The notes: a model not told the origin generated them from the sequence alone. A stretch of 64,000 nucleotides of DNA from Ancylobacter radicis (GCF_018449475.1 NZ_JAHCQH010000004.1:62001-126000), one strand, 5' to 3'. Numbered from the stretch's first letter, positions 46,827 through 56,441 are shown. Numbers and translations are program-made.

Positions 46827-46883
46827 CAGGGCGGGCCGGGCGGTGCCCGATGCCCCTCTTTTTGTCGACGTGCGGTGCCCTTC

Positions 46884-48122
46884 ATGCGGTTTCTTCCCCA
46901 TTTGCTGAAACGTTTCGTCCACAAGGGCAGCCTCGTGGTTATCGAGCCGGAGGGGACAAGGACCGTTTTCGGCAGTGGCCGGGAGGGGCCCACCGTCGTC
47001 ATGCGCCTGCACGACGACAAGCTCGACCGCGAGCTGTTCTTCAATCCCGAATTGCTGGCCGCCGAGGCCTATATGGACGGCCGGCTGACCTTCGAGGATG
47101 GCTCGACGGTCTATGATTTCCTCTATCTGTTCTCGATCAACCGCCGGGGTCTGGCCGCCCATCCGGTGCAGCAGGCGCTGCGCCGCGGCTGGCGGGCCCT
47201 GAAGCGGTGGCACCAGTCCAATCCGCTTGGCCGCGCCGCCAGCAACGCGCAGAGCCATTACGATCACCCGCCGGATTTCTACCGCCTCTGGCTCGACAGC
47301 CAGATGATCTATTCCTGCGCCTATTTCCCCACCCCCGATGCCTCGCTGGAGGAGGCCCAGCAGGCCAAGCTCCGCCACATCGCCGCCAAGCTGAAGCTGG
47401 AGCCGGGGATGCGGGTTGCCGAGATCGGCTCGGGCTGGGGCGCGCTCGCCATCTATCTCGCCAAGCTCGGCGTGCATGTCACCGCCATCAACGTCGCCAC
47501 CGAGCAGCTCGCCGAATCGAAGAAGCGCGCGGAGGCGGCCGGCGTGCTCGACCGCATCACCTTCTTCGAGCGCGATTACCGCGACCTGACCGGCACGTTT
47601 GATCGCGTGGTCTCGGTCGGCATGATGGAGCATGTCGGCGTCAATCATTTCGACGACTATTTCAACACGATCAAGCGCCTGCTGGCGCCCGGCGGCTTCG
47701 CCATGATCCATGCCATCGGCCGCATGTCGCAGCCGGGCACGACCGCGCCCTTCATCCGCAAATACATCTTCCCCGGCGGCTATGTGCCGGCCATGTCGGA
47801 GGTGTTCACCTCGCTGGAGCGGGTGGGGCTGTGGACGGCGGACTGCGAAGTCCTGCGGCTGCACTATTACTGGACCATCAAGCACTGGCGGCAGAACTTC
47901 GAGGCGGTGCGCCCGCAGGTCGTCGCCATGATGGGCGAGCGTTTCACGCGGATGTGGGAATTCTATCTGGTCGCCGTGGAGCTCGGCTTTCTCAACGGTT
48001 CCAACATGGTGTTCCAGCTCCTGCTGGCCAATGAGCGCGACGCGGTGCCGGTGATCCGCGACTTTATCGTGGACGAGGAACGCGCCTTGGCGGCCCGTAT
48101 GCCGCAGGCGGAACTCGCCTAG
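46884..48122 (+). CDS. cfa: Cyclopropane-fatty-acyl-phospholipid synthase
   Basis: From the ATG at 46884 (or GTG at 46875) the protein has 412 residues. The SAM-binding site is VAEIGSGWGALAIYLA. SHYDHPPDFYRLWLDSQMIYSCAYF, VGMMEHVGVNHF, FIRKYIFPGGYVP and the C-terminal REFYL-like MWEFYLVAVELGFLNG are Cfa/UfaA signatures. It methylenates unsaturated acyl chains of membrane phospholipids, usually in stationary phase or acid stress. It lies 49 bases after the diguanylate cyclase gene. Confidence 0.94.
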   Translation: MRFLPHLLKRFVHKGSLVVIEPEGTRTVFGSGREGPTVVMRLHDDKLDRELFFNPELLAAEAYMDGRLTFEDGSTVYDFLYLFSINRRGLAAHPVQQALRRGWRALKRWHQSNPLGRAASNAQSHYDHPPDFYRLWLDSQMIYSCAYFPTPDASLEEAQQAKLRHIAAKLKLEPGMRVAEIGSGWGALAIYLAKLGVHVTAINVATEQLAESKKRAEAAGVLDRITFFERDYRDLTGTFDRVVSVGMMEHVGVNHFDDYFNTIKRLLAPGGFAMIHAIGRMSQPGTTAPFIRKYIFPGGYVPAMSEVFTSLERVGLWTADCEVLRLHYYWTIKHWRQNFEAVRPQVVAMMGERFTRMWEFYLVAVELGFLNGSNMVFQLLLANERDAVPVIRDFIVDEERALAARMPQAELA

Positions 48123-48126
48123 GTCT

Positions 48127-48151
48127 GGAACTACCGTCGGGCGCAGGCGTT
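48127..48151 (+). promoter_or_regulatory. EcfG-type general stress promoter
   Basis: GGAAC (48127-48131), 16 bases, CGTT (48148-48151), only 4 bases after cfa ends. It would drive the bacteriophytochrome gene with a 5' leader of about 130 bases. Confidence 0.6.
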
Positions 48152-48291
48152 GAAAGTGCTTTGGTCGCCAATGGTCAGAGCTCCCGCCCGCATGTCCGCT
48201 TCATCCGCCTTCATCCATTCACGGCCTCCGCTCCGTCCGGTCCCGTCCCCCGCCGCCGGGCGGCGCGCCGGCCGCGTGGGCTGAGGGGCGT

Positions 48292-50859
48292 ATGGTGCAG
48301 GGACCCGTCGACCTCTCCAATTGCGACCGCGAACCGATCCATGTGCCCGGCGCCACCCAGTGCCATGGCTGCCTGATCGTCTGCGATCCCCAGGGCGGGC
48401 GGGTCCGCCGCCATTCCAGCAATGCGCCGGACATGCTCGGCCTGTCCGGCGAGTTTGTTGGGCAGGATCTGGCCGAGCTGATCGGCGAGGCGGGGGCGAC
48501 GCGCATCCGCGCTGCGCTTGATGCGGCGCCCGACCCCTCCGCTCCCGCCCTGCTGTTCGACCTCGCCCTATCCTCCGGCGCGCGCTTTGACGTGGCCGTG
48601 CATTGTTTCGCGGGCAACGCCCTCATCGAGTTCGAGCCGCCCTCGGTGGAGGACGGGCCGACGCTCGACCTCGCCCGCGCGCTGCTGGAGCGGGTACGCA
48701 GCGAAAAGGATGTCGACAAGCTGCTGGAGCACTCGACGCGGCTGCTGCGTTCCACCCTCGGCTATGACCGGGTGATGATCTACCGCTTCGCGGCGGATGG
48801 GGCGGGGCAGGTGGTCAGCGAGGACAAGCGCGAGGAGCTGGAGAGCTTCCTCTATCAGTGGTTCCCGGCCAGCGACATTCCCCAGCAGGCGCGCGCGCTC
48901 TATCTGCGCAACATCATCCGCGTCATCGGCGATGCCGGCGGCGAGCGTTGCGGGCTGGTGCCCGCGGAAGAGGAGATGGACGCGCCGACCGACCTGTCCC
49001 ATGCGCATCTGCGTGCCGTCTCGCCGATCCATCTGGAATATCTGCGCAATATGGGGGTCGCCGCCTCCATGTCGATTTCCGTCGTGGTGGATGGCCAGCT
49101 TTGGGGGCTGGTGGCCTGCCACCATTATGCACCCCGCGTGCTGCCCATGGCGAAGCGCGTGGCGGCGGAAATGTTCGGCGCCTTCTTCGCCCTGCATCTG
49201 CAGGCGCTGAAGCAGAAGCGCACGCTCGACGTCGCCACCGCCGCCCGCCGCACGCTCGACCGCTTCCTGCGGCTGGCCTCGCAGCATGAGAATGTCGGCG
49301 AGCTGCTGCGCACCCATATGGCCGAGTTCGCCAAGCTGATGGCGTGCGACGGCATCGGCCTGTGGCTGTCCGGCGAATGGAGCGCCCAGGGAGCGGTGCC
49401 GCCGATCTCGGCCGTGCCGGGCCTGCTGGCCCATGCCGGGGCGCGGGCTGACGGCAAGGTGTGGGCGACCGACAGCCTGGCGCGCGACTGGCCGGATGCG
49501 GAAGCCTTCAGCGCGACGGCGGCGGGCGTGCTGGCCCTGCCGCTGTCGCAGCTGCCGCGCGATTATCTGTTCTTCTTCCGCAAGGAGATCGTGCACACGC
49601 TGGACTGGGCCGGGCGTCCCGAGAAGATCTACGCCACCGGCCCGTTCGGCGATCGGCTCACCCCGCGCAAGAGCTTCGCCATCTGGAAGGAGACGGTGCG
49701 CCATCAGGCGACCCCGTGGAGCGACGCCGATCGCGAGATCGCCGAGGCGGCGCGCTCGACGCTGGTCGAGATCGTCCTGCGTCACAGCGAACTGATGGCC
49801 GACGAGCGCGACAAGGCCGATACCCGCCAGCGCATGCTCAATGAGGAGCTGAACCACCGGGTCAAGAACATCCTCGCCGTCATCAAGTCGCTGGTCGAGC
49901 ACTCGCTGCAGGATGGGCGGAGCACGCAGGACTATGTCGAGAGCCTGCGCGGGCGCATCCAGGCGCTGGCGGTGGCCCATGACCAGGTGGTGCGCGGGGC
50001 CGGCGGCGGCTCGCTGGCCGATCTGCTGCGGGCCGAGCTTTCCCCCTATGGCGGCACGGCGACGCGCGCCTCGCTAGCCGGCCCCACCGTCTGGCTCGAC
50101 GCGCGGGCCTTCTCGGTGATGGCGCTGGTGCTGCACGAATTGTCGACCAACGCGGCGAAATATGGCGCGCTGTCGCGGCCGGGCGGGCGGGTGGAGGTCC
50201 ACTGGCAGCTCGTCGAGGATGGCAGCTGCGAGGTGCTCTGGCGCGAGTCCGGCGGGCCGGCGGTGGTGCGCAGCGGCCGCTCGGGCTTCGGCACGGCGCT
50301 GATCGAGCGCGCGGTGCCCTATGATCTGGGCGGCGAGAGCGAGATGCGCTTCGAGGCCGCGGGGCTGCAGGCCCGCTTCCGCCTGCCCGCGCGCCATGTG
50401 CTCAGCGCCGGCCTGCTCGACGCCGAAGCGGGGACCGGCGAAGAGGCCGGGGCGCAGGCGGCCCCCGGCGATCCGCTCGACAATGTCGCGGTGCTCCTGG
50501 TGGAGGACCAGATGCTGATCGCGATGGATGTCGAGTTCATGCTGGAGGATGCCGGCATCACCCATGTCATCACCGCGCCCTCGGCGGCGGAGGCGCTGCG
50601 CCGGCTGAAGGACTTCACCCCGGATGTGGCGGTGCTCGATGTCAATCTCGGTGCCGGCACCTCGGCTCCCGTGGCCACCGAATTGCAGCGGCGCGGCGTG
50701 CCCTTCGTGTTCGCCACCGGTTATGGCGACCGCTCGATGATCCCGCCCGGCTGCGAGGACGTGCCGGTGCTCGCCAAGCCCTATGAGCGCGAGCCGCTGC
50801 TGGCCGCGCTGCGGGAATTGCGGCGCCAGAGCGGGGGTCAGCCCACCTTCGCGCCATAG
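48292..50859 (+). CDS. Bacteriophytochrome-HWE histidine kinase-receiver hybrid
   Basis: This 855-residue soluble photoreceptor starts with a PAS domain carrying the biliverdin-binding Cys11 (LSNCDREPIHVPG). A GAF domain follows (about 130-310) with FPASDIPQQAR, RAVSPIHLEYLRNMGV and CHHYAPR. The PHY domain (about 320-500) has its tongue motif near RDYLFFFRKEIVHTLDWAG. The kinase is of the HWE/HisKA_2 type, with phospho-acceptor His522 in LNHRVKNILAV. A C-terminal receiver (about 725-845) has phospho-acceptor Asp783 (VAVLDVNLG) and LAKPY. No heme oxygenase gene is nearby. HWE kinases commonly feed PhyR of the general stress response. Confidence 0.94.
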   Translation: MVQGPVDLSNCDREPIHVPGATQCHGCLIVCDPQGGRVRRHSSNAPDMLGLSGEFVGQDLAELIGEAGATRIRAALDAAPDPSAPALLFDLALSSGARFDVAVHCFAGNALIEFEPPSVEDGPTLDLARALLERVRSEKDVDKLLEHSTRLLRSTLGYDRVMIYRFAADGAGQVVSEDKREELESFLYQWFPASDIPQQARALYLRNIIRVIGDAGGERCGLVPAEEEMDAPTDLSHAHLRAVSPIHLEYLRNMGVAASMSISVVVDGQLWGLVACHHYAPRVLPMAKRVAAEMFGAFFALHLQALKQKRTLDVATAARRTLDRFLRLASQHENVGELLRTHMAEFAKLMACDGIGLWLSGEWSAQGAVPPISAVPGLLAHAGARADGKVWATDSLARDWPDAEAFSATAAGVLALPLSQLPRDYLFFFRKEIVHTLDWAGRPEKIYATGPFGDRLTPRKSFAIWKETVRHQATPWSDADREIAEAARSTLVEIVLRHSELMADERDKADTRQRMLNEELNHRVKNILAVIKSLVEHSLQDGRSTQDYVESLRGRIQALAVAHDQVVRGAGGGSLADLLRAELSPYGGTATRASLAGPTVWLDARAFSVMALVLHELSTNAAKYGALSRPGGRVEVHWQLVEDGSCEVLWRESGGPAVVRSGRSGFGTALIERAVPYDLGGESEMRFEAAGLQARFRLPARHVLSAGLLDAEAGTGEEAGAQAAPGDPLDNVAVLLVEDQMLIAMDVEFMLEDAGITHVITAPSAAEALRRLKDFTPDVAVLDVNLGAGTSAPVATELQRRGVPFVFATGYGDRSMIPPGCEDVPVLAKPYEREPLLAALRELRRQSGGQPTFAP

Positions 50860-51500
50860 GCGGCGAGGAACACCCGCACCGCGCGCTCGACCGCCGTGGC
50901 GATCGCCTCGGCGGTGGGCGGCTCGGCGCCGGTGAACATCATCGCCTTGACGAAATTGCCGTGGCACATGTTGAGGAACAGATGCGCGACCTCGACGGAG
51001 TCCTCGCCATTCAGGTCGAGGCGTCCGCGCGCTTCCTCCCCCCGCAGGAGATCGGCCATACGCCGCCCGCCATGGCAGGGGCCGGCCTCGAAGAAGCTGT
51101 GGCCGATGCGCGGGAATTTTTCGGCGACGCCGACCACCATGCGCACCAGCCGGATGTTGTCGGGCCGCACCATCATGGTCATGAAGGACATGCCGATATG
51201 CTGGAGCACGCCGGCAATATCGTCGACGGCCGGGTCCACCGCGAACAGACGCTCGGCCGAGCGGTCGCGCTCGCTCAGCACCAGCGCCTCGAACAGCTCA
51301 TCCTTGCTGGCGAAATGCGCATAGATGGTCGCCTTGGAGACGCCGGCGGCCTTGGCCACCTCATCCATGCTGGCGCCGTCGAAGCCCTTGTCGAAGAACA
51401 CACGCCGCGCGCCCTCGATCACCTCGCGGCGCTTGGGGGATTCGGCTTCCAGCCGTTCGGCCGCGTGGGCCGTCAGTGTCGCGATATCGGTCATGATCAT
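50838..51500 (-). CDS. TetR/AcrR-family repressor of the EmrAB genes
   Basis: This 220-residue protein has an N-terminal TetR helix-turn-helix (about 25-70: ARRVFFDKGFDGASMDEVAKAAGVSKATIYAHF) and a helical ligand domain. It is divergent from emrA, with two palindromes matching TetR-type operators in between, so local repression of the efflux genes is likely. Its 3' end overlaps the bacteriophytochrome gene by 22 bases. Confidence 0.9.
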   Translation of the reverse strand: MIMTDIATLTAHAAERLEAESPKRREVIEGARRVFFDKGFDGASMDEVAKAAGVSKATIYAHFASKDELFEALVLSERDRSAERLFAVDPAVDDIAGVLQHIGMSFMTMMVRPDNIRLVRMVVGVAEKFPRIGHSFFEAGPCHGGRRMADLLRGEEARGRLDLNGEDSVEVAHLFLNMCHGNFVKAMMFTGAEPPTAEAIATAVERAVRVFLAAYGAKVG

Positions 51501-51547
51501 GTGCCTCCCGACCAGTTAGGCGGCGGAACGGTGCTTTGTCAAAGGCA

Positions 51548-51604
51548 TTGACTAGACGGTTTAGTTTGCTATGTAAATTGTCAAATGAACTAAACGGTTT
51601 AGTT
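51548..51604. promoter_or_regulatory. Promoter with two TetR-type operators
   Basis: AACTAAAC-G-GTTTAGTT (51588-51604) is a perfect 17-base palindrome. ACTAGAC-G-GTTTAGT (51551-51565) is a second copy with one mismatch. TTGACT (51548-51553) and TATGTA (51570-51575), 16 bases apart, form a good promoter for emrA that the first operator overlaps. On the other strand TTGACA (51543-51538) and CTAACT (51520-51515), 17 bases apart, serve the repressor gene. Confidence 0.8.
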
Positions 51605-51624
51605 GACCTTTGGTGAGGTAAGTC

Positions 51625-52827
51625 ATGGCACAGACGGGCAGCCGGACGAGAAACATGGATATCGGCGAGATCGAGCCGCAGGGCGGTTCCGAGCCGGTGC
51701 CCTTCATTGCCCGCAAGCGCGAGGAGGCACCGGCGCAAGCGCCCGAGGCGCCACCGGCCGAGGCGGCGAGCCCATCCCCCGCGCCGCCGAAGACGTCGCG
51801 GCGCCGGCTGGTGTTCGGCGCCCTCCTCATCGCGGCCCTGGCCGGGGGAGGCTATTACGGCGTGCATTGGTGGCAGGTAGGGCGTTTCCTCGTGTCCACC
51901 GATGACGCCTATGTCGGGGCCGACACCTCGATCATCGCCGCCCGCGTCTCCGGCCACATTGTCGGTCTGGATGTGCAGACCAATCAGCCGGTCAAGAGGG
52001 GGGATGTTGTCGCCCGCATCGACGATGGCGATTACCTGCTCGCGGTGAAGGCCGCCGAAGGCAAGATCGCCACCCAGGAAGCGACGATCGAGCGTTATGG
52101 CCAGCAGATCGCGGCGGGGCAGGCGAGCGTCGACCAGACCAAGGCGGAACTGGCCTCCAGTGCGGCGGAGCTGAACCGCACCCAGCTTGAACTTGACCGC
52201 CAGACCGAGCTTGCCAAGTCGCAATTCTCCAGCCGCGCGACTTTTGAGACCGCGCGCGCCGACCGTGACAAGGCGCAGGCGGCCGTCGACGCCGCCAAGG
52301 CCGCCATCGCGTCGGCCGAGGCCAATGTCGCGGTGCTGCATGCCCAGCAGATGGAAGCCGTGCGCCTGCTCGACGAGTACCGCACGGCGCGCGATCAGGC
52401 CCAGCGCAATCTCGATTTCACCGTGGTCCGCGCGCCCTTCGACGGCGTGGTCGGCAACCGCGCGGTGCAGGTCGGCCAGCTGGTGCAGGAAGGCACGCGC
52501 CTTCTGGCGCTCGTGCCGATGAGCCAGGTCTATGTCGACGCCAACTTCAAGGAGACCCAGCTCGGCGAGTTGCATCCGGGCCAGAAGGTCGACATCGCCG
52601 TCGATGCCTACCCGGACGAGCAGTTCCACGGCCACGTGCTCAGCGTCGCCCCCGCGTCGGGCTCCGTGTTCAGCCTGCTGCCGCCGGAGAACGCCACCGG
52701 CAATTTCACCAAGATCGTGCAGCGCGTGCCGGTCCGCATCGAGCTGGACGAGGAAGCCCGCGCCAAGGCCGAGCTGCGGCCGGGCATGTCGGTGGTCGCC
52801 ACCGTCGATACCCGCGGAGGCGCCTGA
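51625..52827 (+). CDS. emrA: EmrA/HlyD-type membrane fusion protein
   Basis: This 400-residue periplasmic adaptor has an N-terminal cytoplasmic tail and a single membrane anchor (about 54-75, LVFGALLIAALAGGGYYGVHWW). The barrel-sandwich halves flank a long coiled coil (about 135-265) rich in Ala, Glu and Gln. VSTDDAYVGADTSIIAARVSGHI and VRAPFDGVVGNRAVQVGQLV are EmrA signatures. It links the EmrB pump to an outer-membrane channel. It is expressed from the TetR-controlled promoter with emrB 23 bases downstream. Confidence 0.92.
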   Translation: MAQTGSRTRNMDIGEIEPQGGSEPVPFIARKREEAPAQAPEAPPAEAASPSPAPPKTSRRRLVFGALLIAALAGGGYYGVHWWQVGRFLVSTDDAYVGADTSIIAARVSGHIVGLDVQTNQPVKRGDVVARIDDGDYLLAVKAAEGKIATQEATIERYGQQIAAGQASVDQTKAELASSAAELNRTQLELDRQTELAKSQFSSRATFETARADRDKAQAAVDAAKAAIASAEANVAVLHAQQMEAVRLLDEYRTARDQAQRNLDFTVVRAPFDGVVGNRAVQVGQLVQEGTRLLALVPMSQVYVDANFKETQLGELHPGQKVDIAVDAYPDEQFHGHVLSVAPASGSVFSLLPPENATGNFTKIVQRVPVRIELDEEARAKAELRPGMSVVATVDTRGGA

Positions 52828-52850
52828 ACCGGCGCCGGAAAGGACCCATC

Positions 52851-54425
52851 ATGTCGGACGCTGTCATCACCGGGACGGGGGAGAGCGCCGCCGCCCGCGA
52901 CCGGCGGCGCATGATCGCCTTTCTCTGCATGGTGTTCGGCATGTTCATGGCGATCCTGGACATCCAGATCGTCTCGGCCTCGCTGGCGGAAATCCAGGCC
53001 GGTCTTGCCGCCTCGTCGGACGAGATAAGCTGGGTCCAGACCAGCTATCTGATCGCCGAAGTGATCATGATCCCGCTATCCGGCTTCCTGTCGCGGGCGC
53101 TGTCGACGCGCTGGCTGTTCGTCGGCTCGGCGGCCGGCTTCACCGTGATGAGCTTCATGTGCGCCACGGCGACCAATATCGACCAGATGATCGCCTATCG
53201 CGCCTTGCAGGGCTTTCTCGGCGGCGGGATGATCCCGACCGTCTTCGCCGCCGCCTATTCGGTGTTTCCGCGCAGCAAGCTGCCCATCGTCTCGCCGATG
53301 ATCGGCCTCGTCGCCACGCTGGCCCCGACCATCGGGCCGACCATTGGCGGCTATCTCACCGATCTGTTCTCCTGGCACTGGCTGTTTCTGGTCAACATCG
53401 TGCCCGGCATCTTCGTCATCATCGCCACGGCGACGCTGGTCGATTTCGACGAACCGGACCTCGCCTTGCTCGACCGCTTCGACTGGTGGGGCCTGCTGTT
53501 CATGGCCGGTTTCCTCGGCAGCCTCGAATTCGTGCTGGAGGAGGGGCCGACCAATGACTGGTTCCAGGACGAGGCGATTCTGATCTTCGCCCTCATCGGC
53601 ATTGTGTCGTCGGTCGCCTTCTTCGCGCGGGTGTTCATGGCGCGCGAGCCGGTGGTGGACCTGCGCGCTTTCGCCAACCGCAATTTCTCGGTCGGCTCGG
53701 CCTTCAGCTTCGTGGTCGGCATCGGCCTTTATGGCCTGACCTATCTCTACCCGCTCTATCTGGCGCGGGTGCGGGGCTATTCGGCGCTGATGATCGGCGA
53801 GACCATGTTCGTTTCCGGCGTCGCCATGTTCCTCACCGCCCCGCTGGCCGGGCGGCTGGTCGCCAAGGTCGATCCGCGGCTGATGATCGGTTTCGGCTTC
53901 CTCGCCTTCGCGCTCGGCACCTGGCAGGTGACCGGGCTCACCAGCGACTGGGATTTCTGGGAACTGCTCTGGCCGCAGATCCTGCGCGGGGTCGGCATCA
54001 TGATGGCAATGATCCCGATCAACAACATCTCGCTCGGCACGCTGCCGCCGGCGCAGCTCAAGAATGCCTCCGGCCTGTTCAACCTGATGCGCAATCTCGG
54101 CGGCGCGGTCGGTCTCGCGCTCATCAACACGGTGCTGAACGACCGCTGGGACCTGCACCTCGCCCGGCTGCACGAGAGCGTGCAATGGGCCAATGGTGTC
54201 GCCGTCGAGCGGCTGGACGCGATGACCAGCGCCCTGTCGGCGCTGGGCTCGGATGCGGACCGCGCGGCGCTCAAGGAAATGGCCGGGCAGGTGCGCATCC
54301 AGGCCGAGGTGATGGCCTTCGCCGATGTGTTCCTCGTGCTCACCGCACTGTTCGTGATGCTGTTCTTCTTCACCCCTCTGATGAGCCGGCCCAAGAACCC
54401 CGGCGGTGGCGGGGGCGGGCATTAG
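52851..54425 (+). CDS. emrB: EmrB-type DHA2 multidrug efflux transporter
   Basis: This 524-residue MFS protein has 14 predicted helices. MFMAILDIQIVSASLAEIQAG opens helix 1, and RALQGFLGGGMIPTVFAAAY contains the motif-C-like helix. It uses the proton gradient to expel hydrophobic drugs or toxic compounds through the EmrA adaptor. The C-terminus is Gly-rich. It pairs with emrA under the divergent TetR gene. Confidence 0.93.
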   Translation: MSDAVITGTGESAAARDRRRMIAFLCMVFGMFMAILDIQIVSASLAEIQAGLAASSDEISWVQTSYLIAEVIMIPLSGFLSRALSTRWLFVGSAAGFTVMSFMCATATNIDQMIAYRALQGFLGGGMIPTVFAAAYSVFPRSKLPIVSPMIGLVATLAPTIGPTIGGYLTDLFSWHWLFLVNIVPGIFVIIATATLVDFDEPDLALLDRFDWWGLLFMAGFLGSLEFVLEEGPTNDWFQDEAILIFALIGIVSSVAFFARVFMAREPVVDLRAFANRNFSVGSAFSFVVGIGLYGLTYLYPLYLARVRGYSALMIGETMFVSGVAMFLTAPLAGRLVAKVDPRLMIGFGFLAFALGTWQVTGLTSDWDFWELLWPQILRGVGIMMAMIPINNISLGTLPPAQLKNASGLFNLMRNLGGAVGLALINTVLNDRWDLHLARLHESVQWANGVAVERLDAMTSALSALGSDADRAALKEMAGQVRIQAEVMAFADVFLVLTALFVMLFFFTPLMSRPKNPGGGGGGH

Positions 54426-54448
54426 GGGCGGGGCCCTGTTTGGGCGTG

Positions 54449-54545
54449 CGTCATCCCGGCCGTAGTCCGCAGGGCGAAGAGCCGGGATCGTCATCGGTTC
54501 GCGCGGCACGCGATCCCGGATCGGCCTGGGGCCGTCCGGGATGAC
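54449..54545. repeat. Imperfect intergenic palindrome (CGTCATCCCGGC type)
   Basis: CGTCATCCCGGCCG at the left faces GTCCGGGATGACG at the right, and inner arms GCCGGGATC and GATCCCGG face each other across the centre. This family differs from the GGGCTTGACCC repeats elsewhere in the window. It lies downstream of emrB and could also serve as a terminator. The rest of 54426-54659 shows nothing else I can support. Confidence 0.7.
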
Positions 54546-54659
54546 GAGCATGGAGTGGGGCTTTCGCCGCCATTGCCCCCCAACACCGCCCCGCTTGCCG
54601 TTTCATCCGCGCTCGGCTAAACAACTCGTCCTGAGAGCAACCCTCGCGAGAGCCGAGCC

Positions 54660-54764
54660 GTGACCTTTGCGTCCGTCCGCCGCTGCACCGCGACCCCGAC
54701 CGCCCTGCGGTTTTCGGGGCTGGCTCTCCTTGCGTCCGGGCTCCTTCTTCTTAGCCGCCCCTGA
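54660..54764 (+). CDS. Leucine-rich attenuation leader peptide upstream of leuA
   Basis: A GTG at 54660 opens a 34-residue reading frame ending LALLASGLLLLSRP and TGA. It contains a run of four consecutive Leu codons (CTC CTT CTT CTT, 54741-54752) and three more just before. GAGAG lies about 8 bases upstream of the GTG. The position 126 bases ahead of leuA, the Leu run close to the stop and the hairpins that follow are what ribosome-mediated leucine attenuation requires. The start codon is the least certain part. Confidence 0.65.
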   Translation: MTFASVRRCTATPTALRFSGLALLASGLLLLSRP

Positions 54765-54808
54765 GGGCCGGCCGGGCATTATGCCTGGGCGCTCAGGGGA
54801 TGACGCCC
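54758..54808 (+). promoter_or_regulatory. Candidate attenuator hairpins of leuA
   Basis: CCCCTGAG (54758-54765), which includes the leader stop codon, can pair with CTCAGGGG (54792-54799). The competing pair GGGCG (54787-54791) with CGCCC (54804-54808) shares bases with it. A ribosome stalled on the upstream Leu codons or resting on the stop would choose between them. Confidence 0.5.
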
Positions 54809-54890
54809 ATCAAGTCGCACCACGCCAGATCAGCGCCGGACGATGCCCATGAAGGCTCCCGGCCGCAGGACGCCCAGAAGGAAGACCCCC

Positions 54891-56441
54891 ATGTCCGATA
54901 AGAACCGCGTCGTCATTTTCGACACCACCTTGCGCGACGGCGAACAGTGCCCCGGCGCCTCGATGACCTTCGAGGAGAAGCTGCAGGTGGCCGAGCTGCT
55001 CGACACGATGGGCGTCGACATCATCGAGGCCGGCTTCCCGATCGCCTCCAATGGCGATTTCGAGAGCGTCGCCGAGATCGCCCGCCGCACCAAGAACGCG
55101 GTGATCGCCGGCCTCTCGCGCGCCGCCCCCGGCGACATCGACCGCTGCGCCGAGGCGGTGCGCCACGCCCGCCGCCCGCGCATCCACACCTTCATCTCCA
55201 CCTCGCCGGTGCACATGAAGTACAAGCTCCAGAAGGACCCGGAGACGGTGCTGGAGATGATCGGCGCCTCCGTCGCCCGCGCCCGCGGCCATGTCGACAA
55301 TGTCGAATGGTCGGCCGAGGACGCCACCCGCACCGAGATGGACTTCCTGTGCCGCGCGGTGGAGATCGCCATCAAGGCCGGCGCCACCACGATCAACCTG
55401 CCCGACACGGTCGGCTACGCCACGCCGGGCGAATATGAGGCGATGTTCCGCACCGTGATCGAGCGCGTGCCGAATTCCGACCAGGCGGTGTTCTCGACCC
55501 ATTGCCACAACGACCTCGGCATGGCGGTGGCCAACTCGCTGGCGGGTCTGGCCGGCGGCGCGCGGCAGATCGAGTGCACGGTCAACGGCATTGGCGAGCG
55601 CGCGGGCAATGCGGCGCTGGAAGAGATCATCATGGCGATCAACGTGCGCAACGACGTGCTGCGCTACGACACCGGCATCGACGCCACCATGCTGATGCGC
55701 GCCTCCAAGCTGGTCTCGGCCGTGACCTCCTTCCCGGTGCAGTACAACAAGGCCATCGTCGGCCGGAACGCCTTCGCCCATGAGAGCGGCATCCATCAGG
55801 ACGGCATGCTCAAGAACACCACCACCTACGAGATCATGACCCCCGAGAGCGTGGGCGTGAACAAGACCTCGCTGGTGATGGGCAAGCATTCCGGCCGCGC
55901 CGCCTTCCGCGACAAGCTGAAGGCGCTCGGCTACGAGCTGGGCGAGAACGCCTTGAACGACGCCTTCACCCGCTTCAAGGATTTGGCCGACCGCAAGAAA
56001 CTGGTCTATGACGAGGACATCGAGGCACTGGTCGATCAGGAGATCGCCGCCGCCCATGACCGCGTGAAGCTGGTCTCGCTCTCGGTCATCGCCGGCAGCC
56101 ACGGCCCGCAGCGCGCCACCATGAAGATGGCGGTCGACGGCCAGGTCATCACCGAGGAATGCGAGGGCAACGGCCCGGTCGACGCGGTGTTCAACTGCAT
56201 CAAGGCGATCGTCCCGCACGCCGCCGCCAAGCTGGCGCTCTATCAGGTCCACGCCGTGACCGAGGGCACCGACGCGCAGGCGGAAGTCTCGGTGCGGCTG
56301 GAGGAAGGCGACAAGGCGGTCACCGGGCGCGGCTCCGACCCGGACACGCTGGTCGCCTCGGCGCAGGCCTATATCATCGCGCTGAACAAGCTGCACACCA
56401 AGCGCCACAGCCTCAACGCCGCCCAGCCCGCGGCGGAGTGA
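54891..56441 (+). CDS. leuA: 2-isopropylmalate synthase
   Basis: From the ATG at 54891 the protein has 516 residues. The catalytic TIM barrel (about 5-275) shows [33 protein letters not shown] and the metal-binding HCHND. The subdomain with [15 protein letters not shown] follows, and the C-terminal regulatory LeuA dimer domain (about 395-510) should bind leucine for feedback inhibition. It condenses acetyl-CoA with 2-ketoisovalerate, the first committed step to leucine. The upstream leader peptide suggests a second, transcriptional, layer of leucine control. Confidence 0.96.
   Translation: MSDKNRVVIFDTTLRDGEQCPGASMTFEEKLQVAELLDTMGVDIIEAGFPIASNGDFESVAEIARRTKNAVIAGLSRAAPGDIDRCAEAVRHARRPRIHTFISTSPVHMKYKLQKDPETVLEMIGASVARARGHVDNVEWSAEDATRTEMDFLCRAVEIAIKAGATTINLPDTVGYATPGEYEAMFRTVIERVPNSDQAVFSTHCHNDLGMAVANSLAGLAGGARQIECTVNGIGERAGNAALEEIIMAINVRNDVLRYDTGIDATMLMRASKLVSAVTSFPVQYNKAIVGRNAFAHESGIHQDGMLKNTTTYEIMTPESVGVNKTSLVMGKHSGRAAFRDKLKALGYELGENALNDAFTRFKDLADRKKLVYDEDIEALVDQEIAAAHDRVKLVSLSVIAGSHGPQRATMKMAVDGQVITEECEGNGPVDAVFNCIKAIVPHAAAKLALYQVHAVTEGTDAQAEVSVRLEEGDKAVTGRGSDPDTLVASAQAYIIALNKLHTKRHSLNAAQPAAE

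Noticed and set aside
45357-47885. 842-codon open frame antisense to the diguanylate cyclase and cfa genes
   Set aside because: It spans two well-supported genes and the gap between them, and its protein resembles no family.
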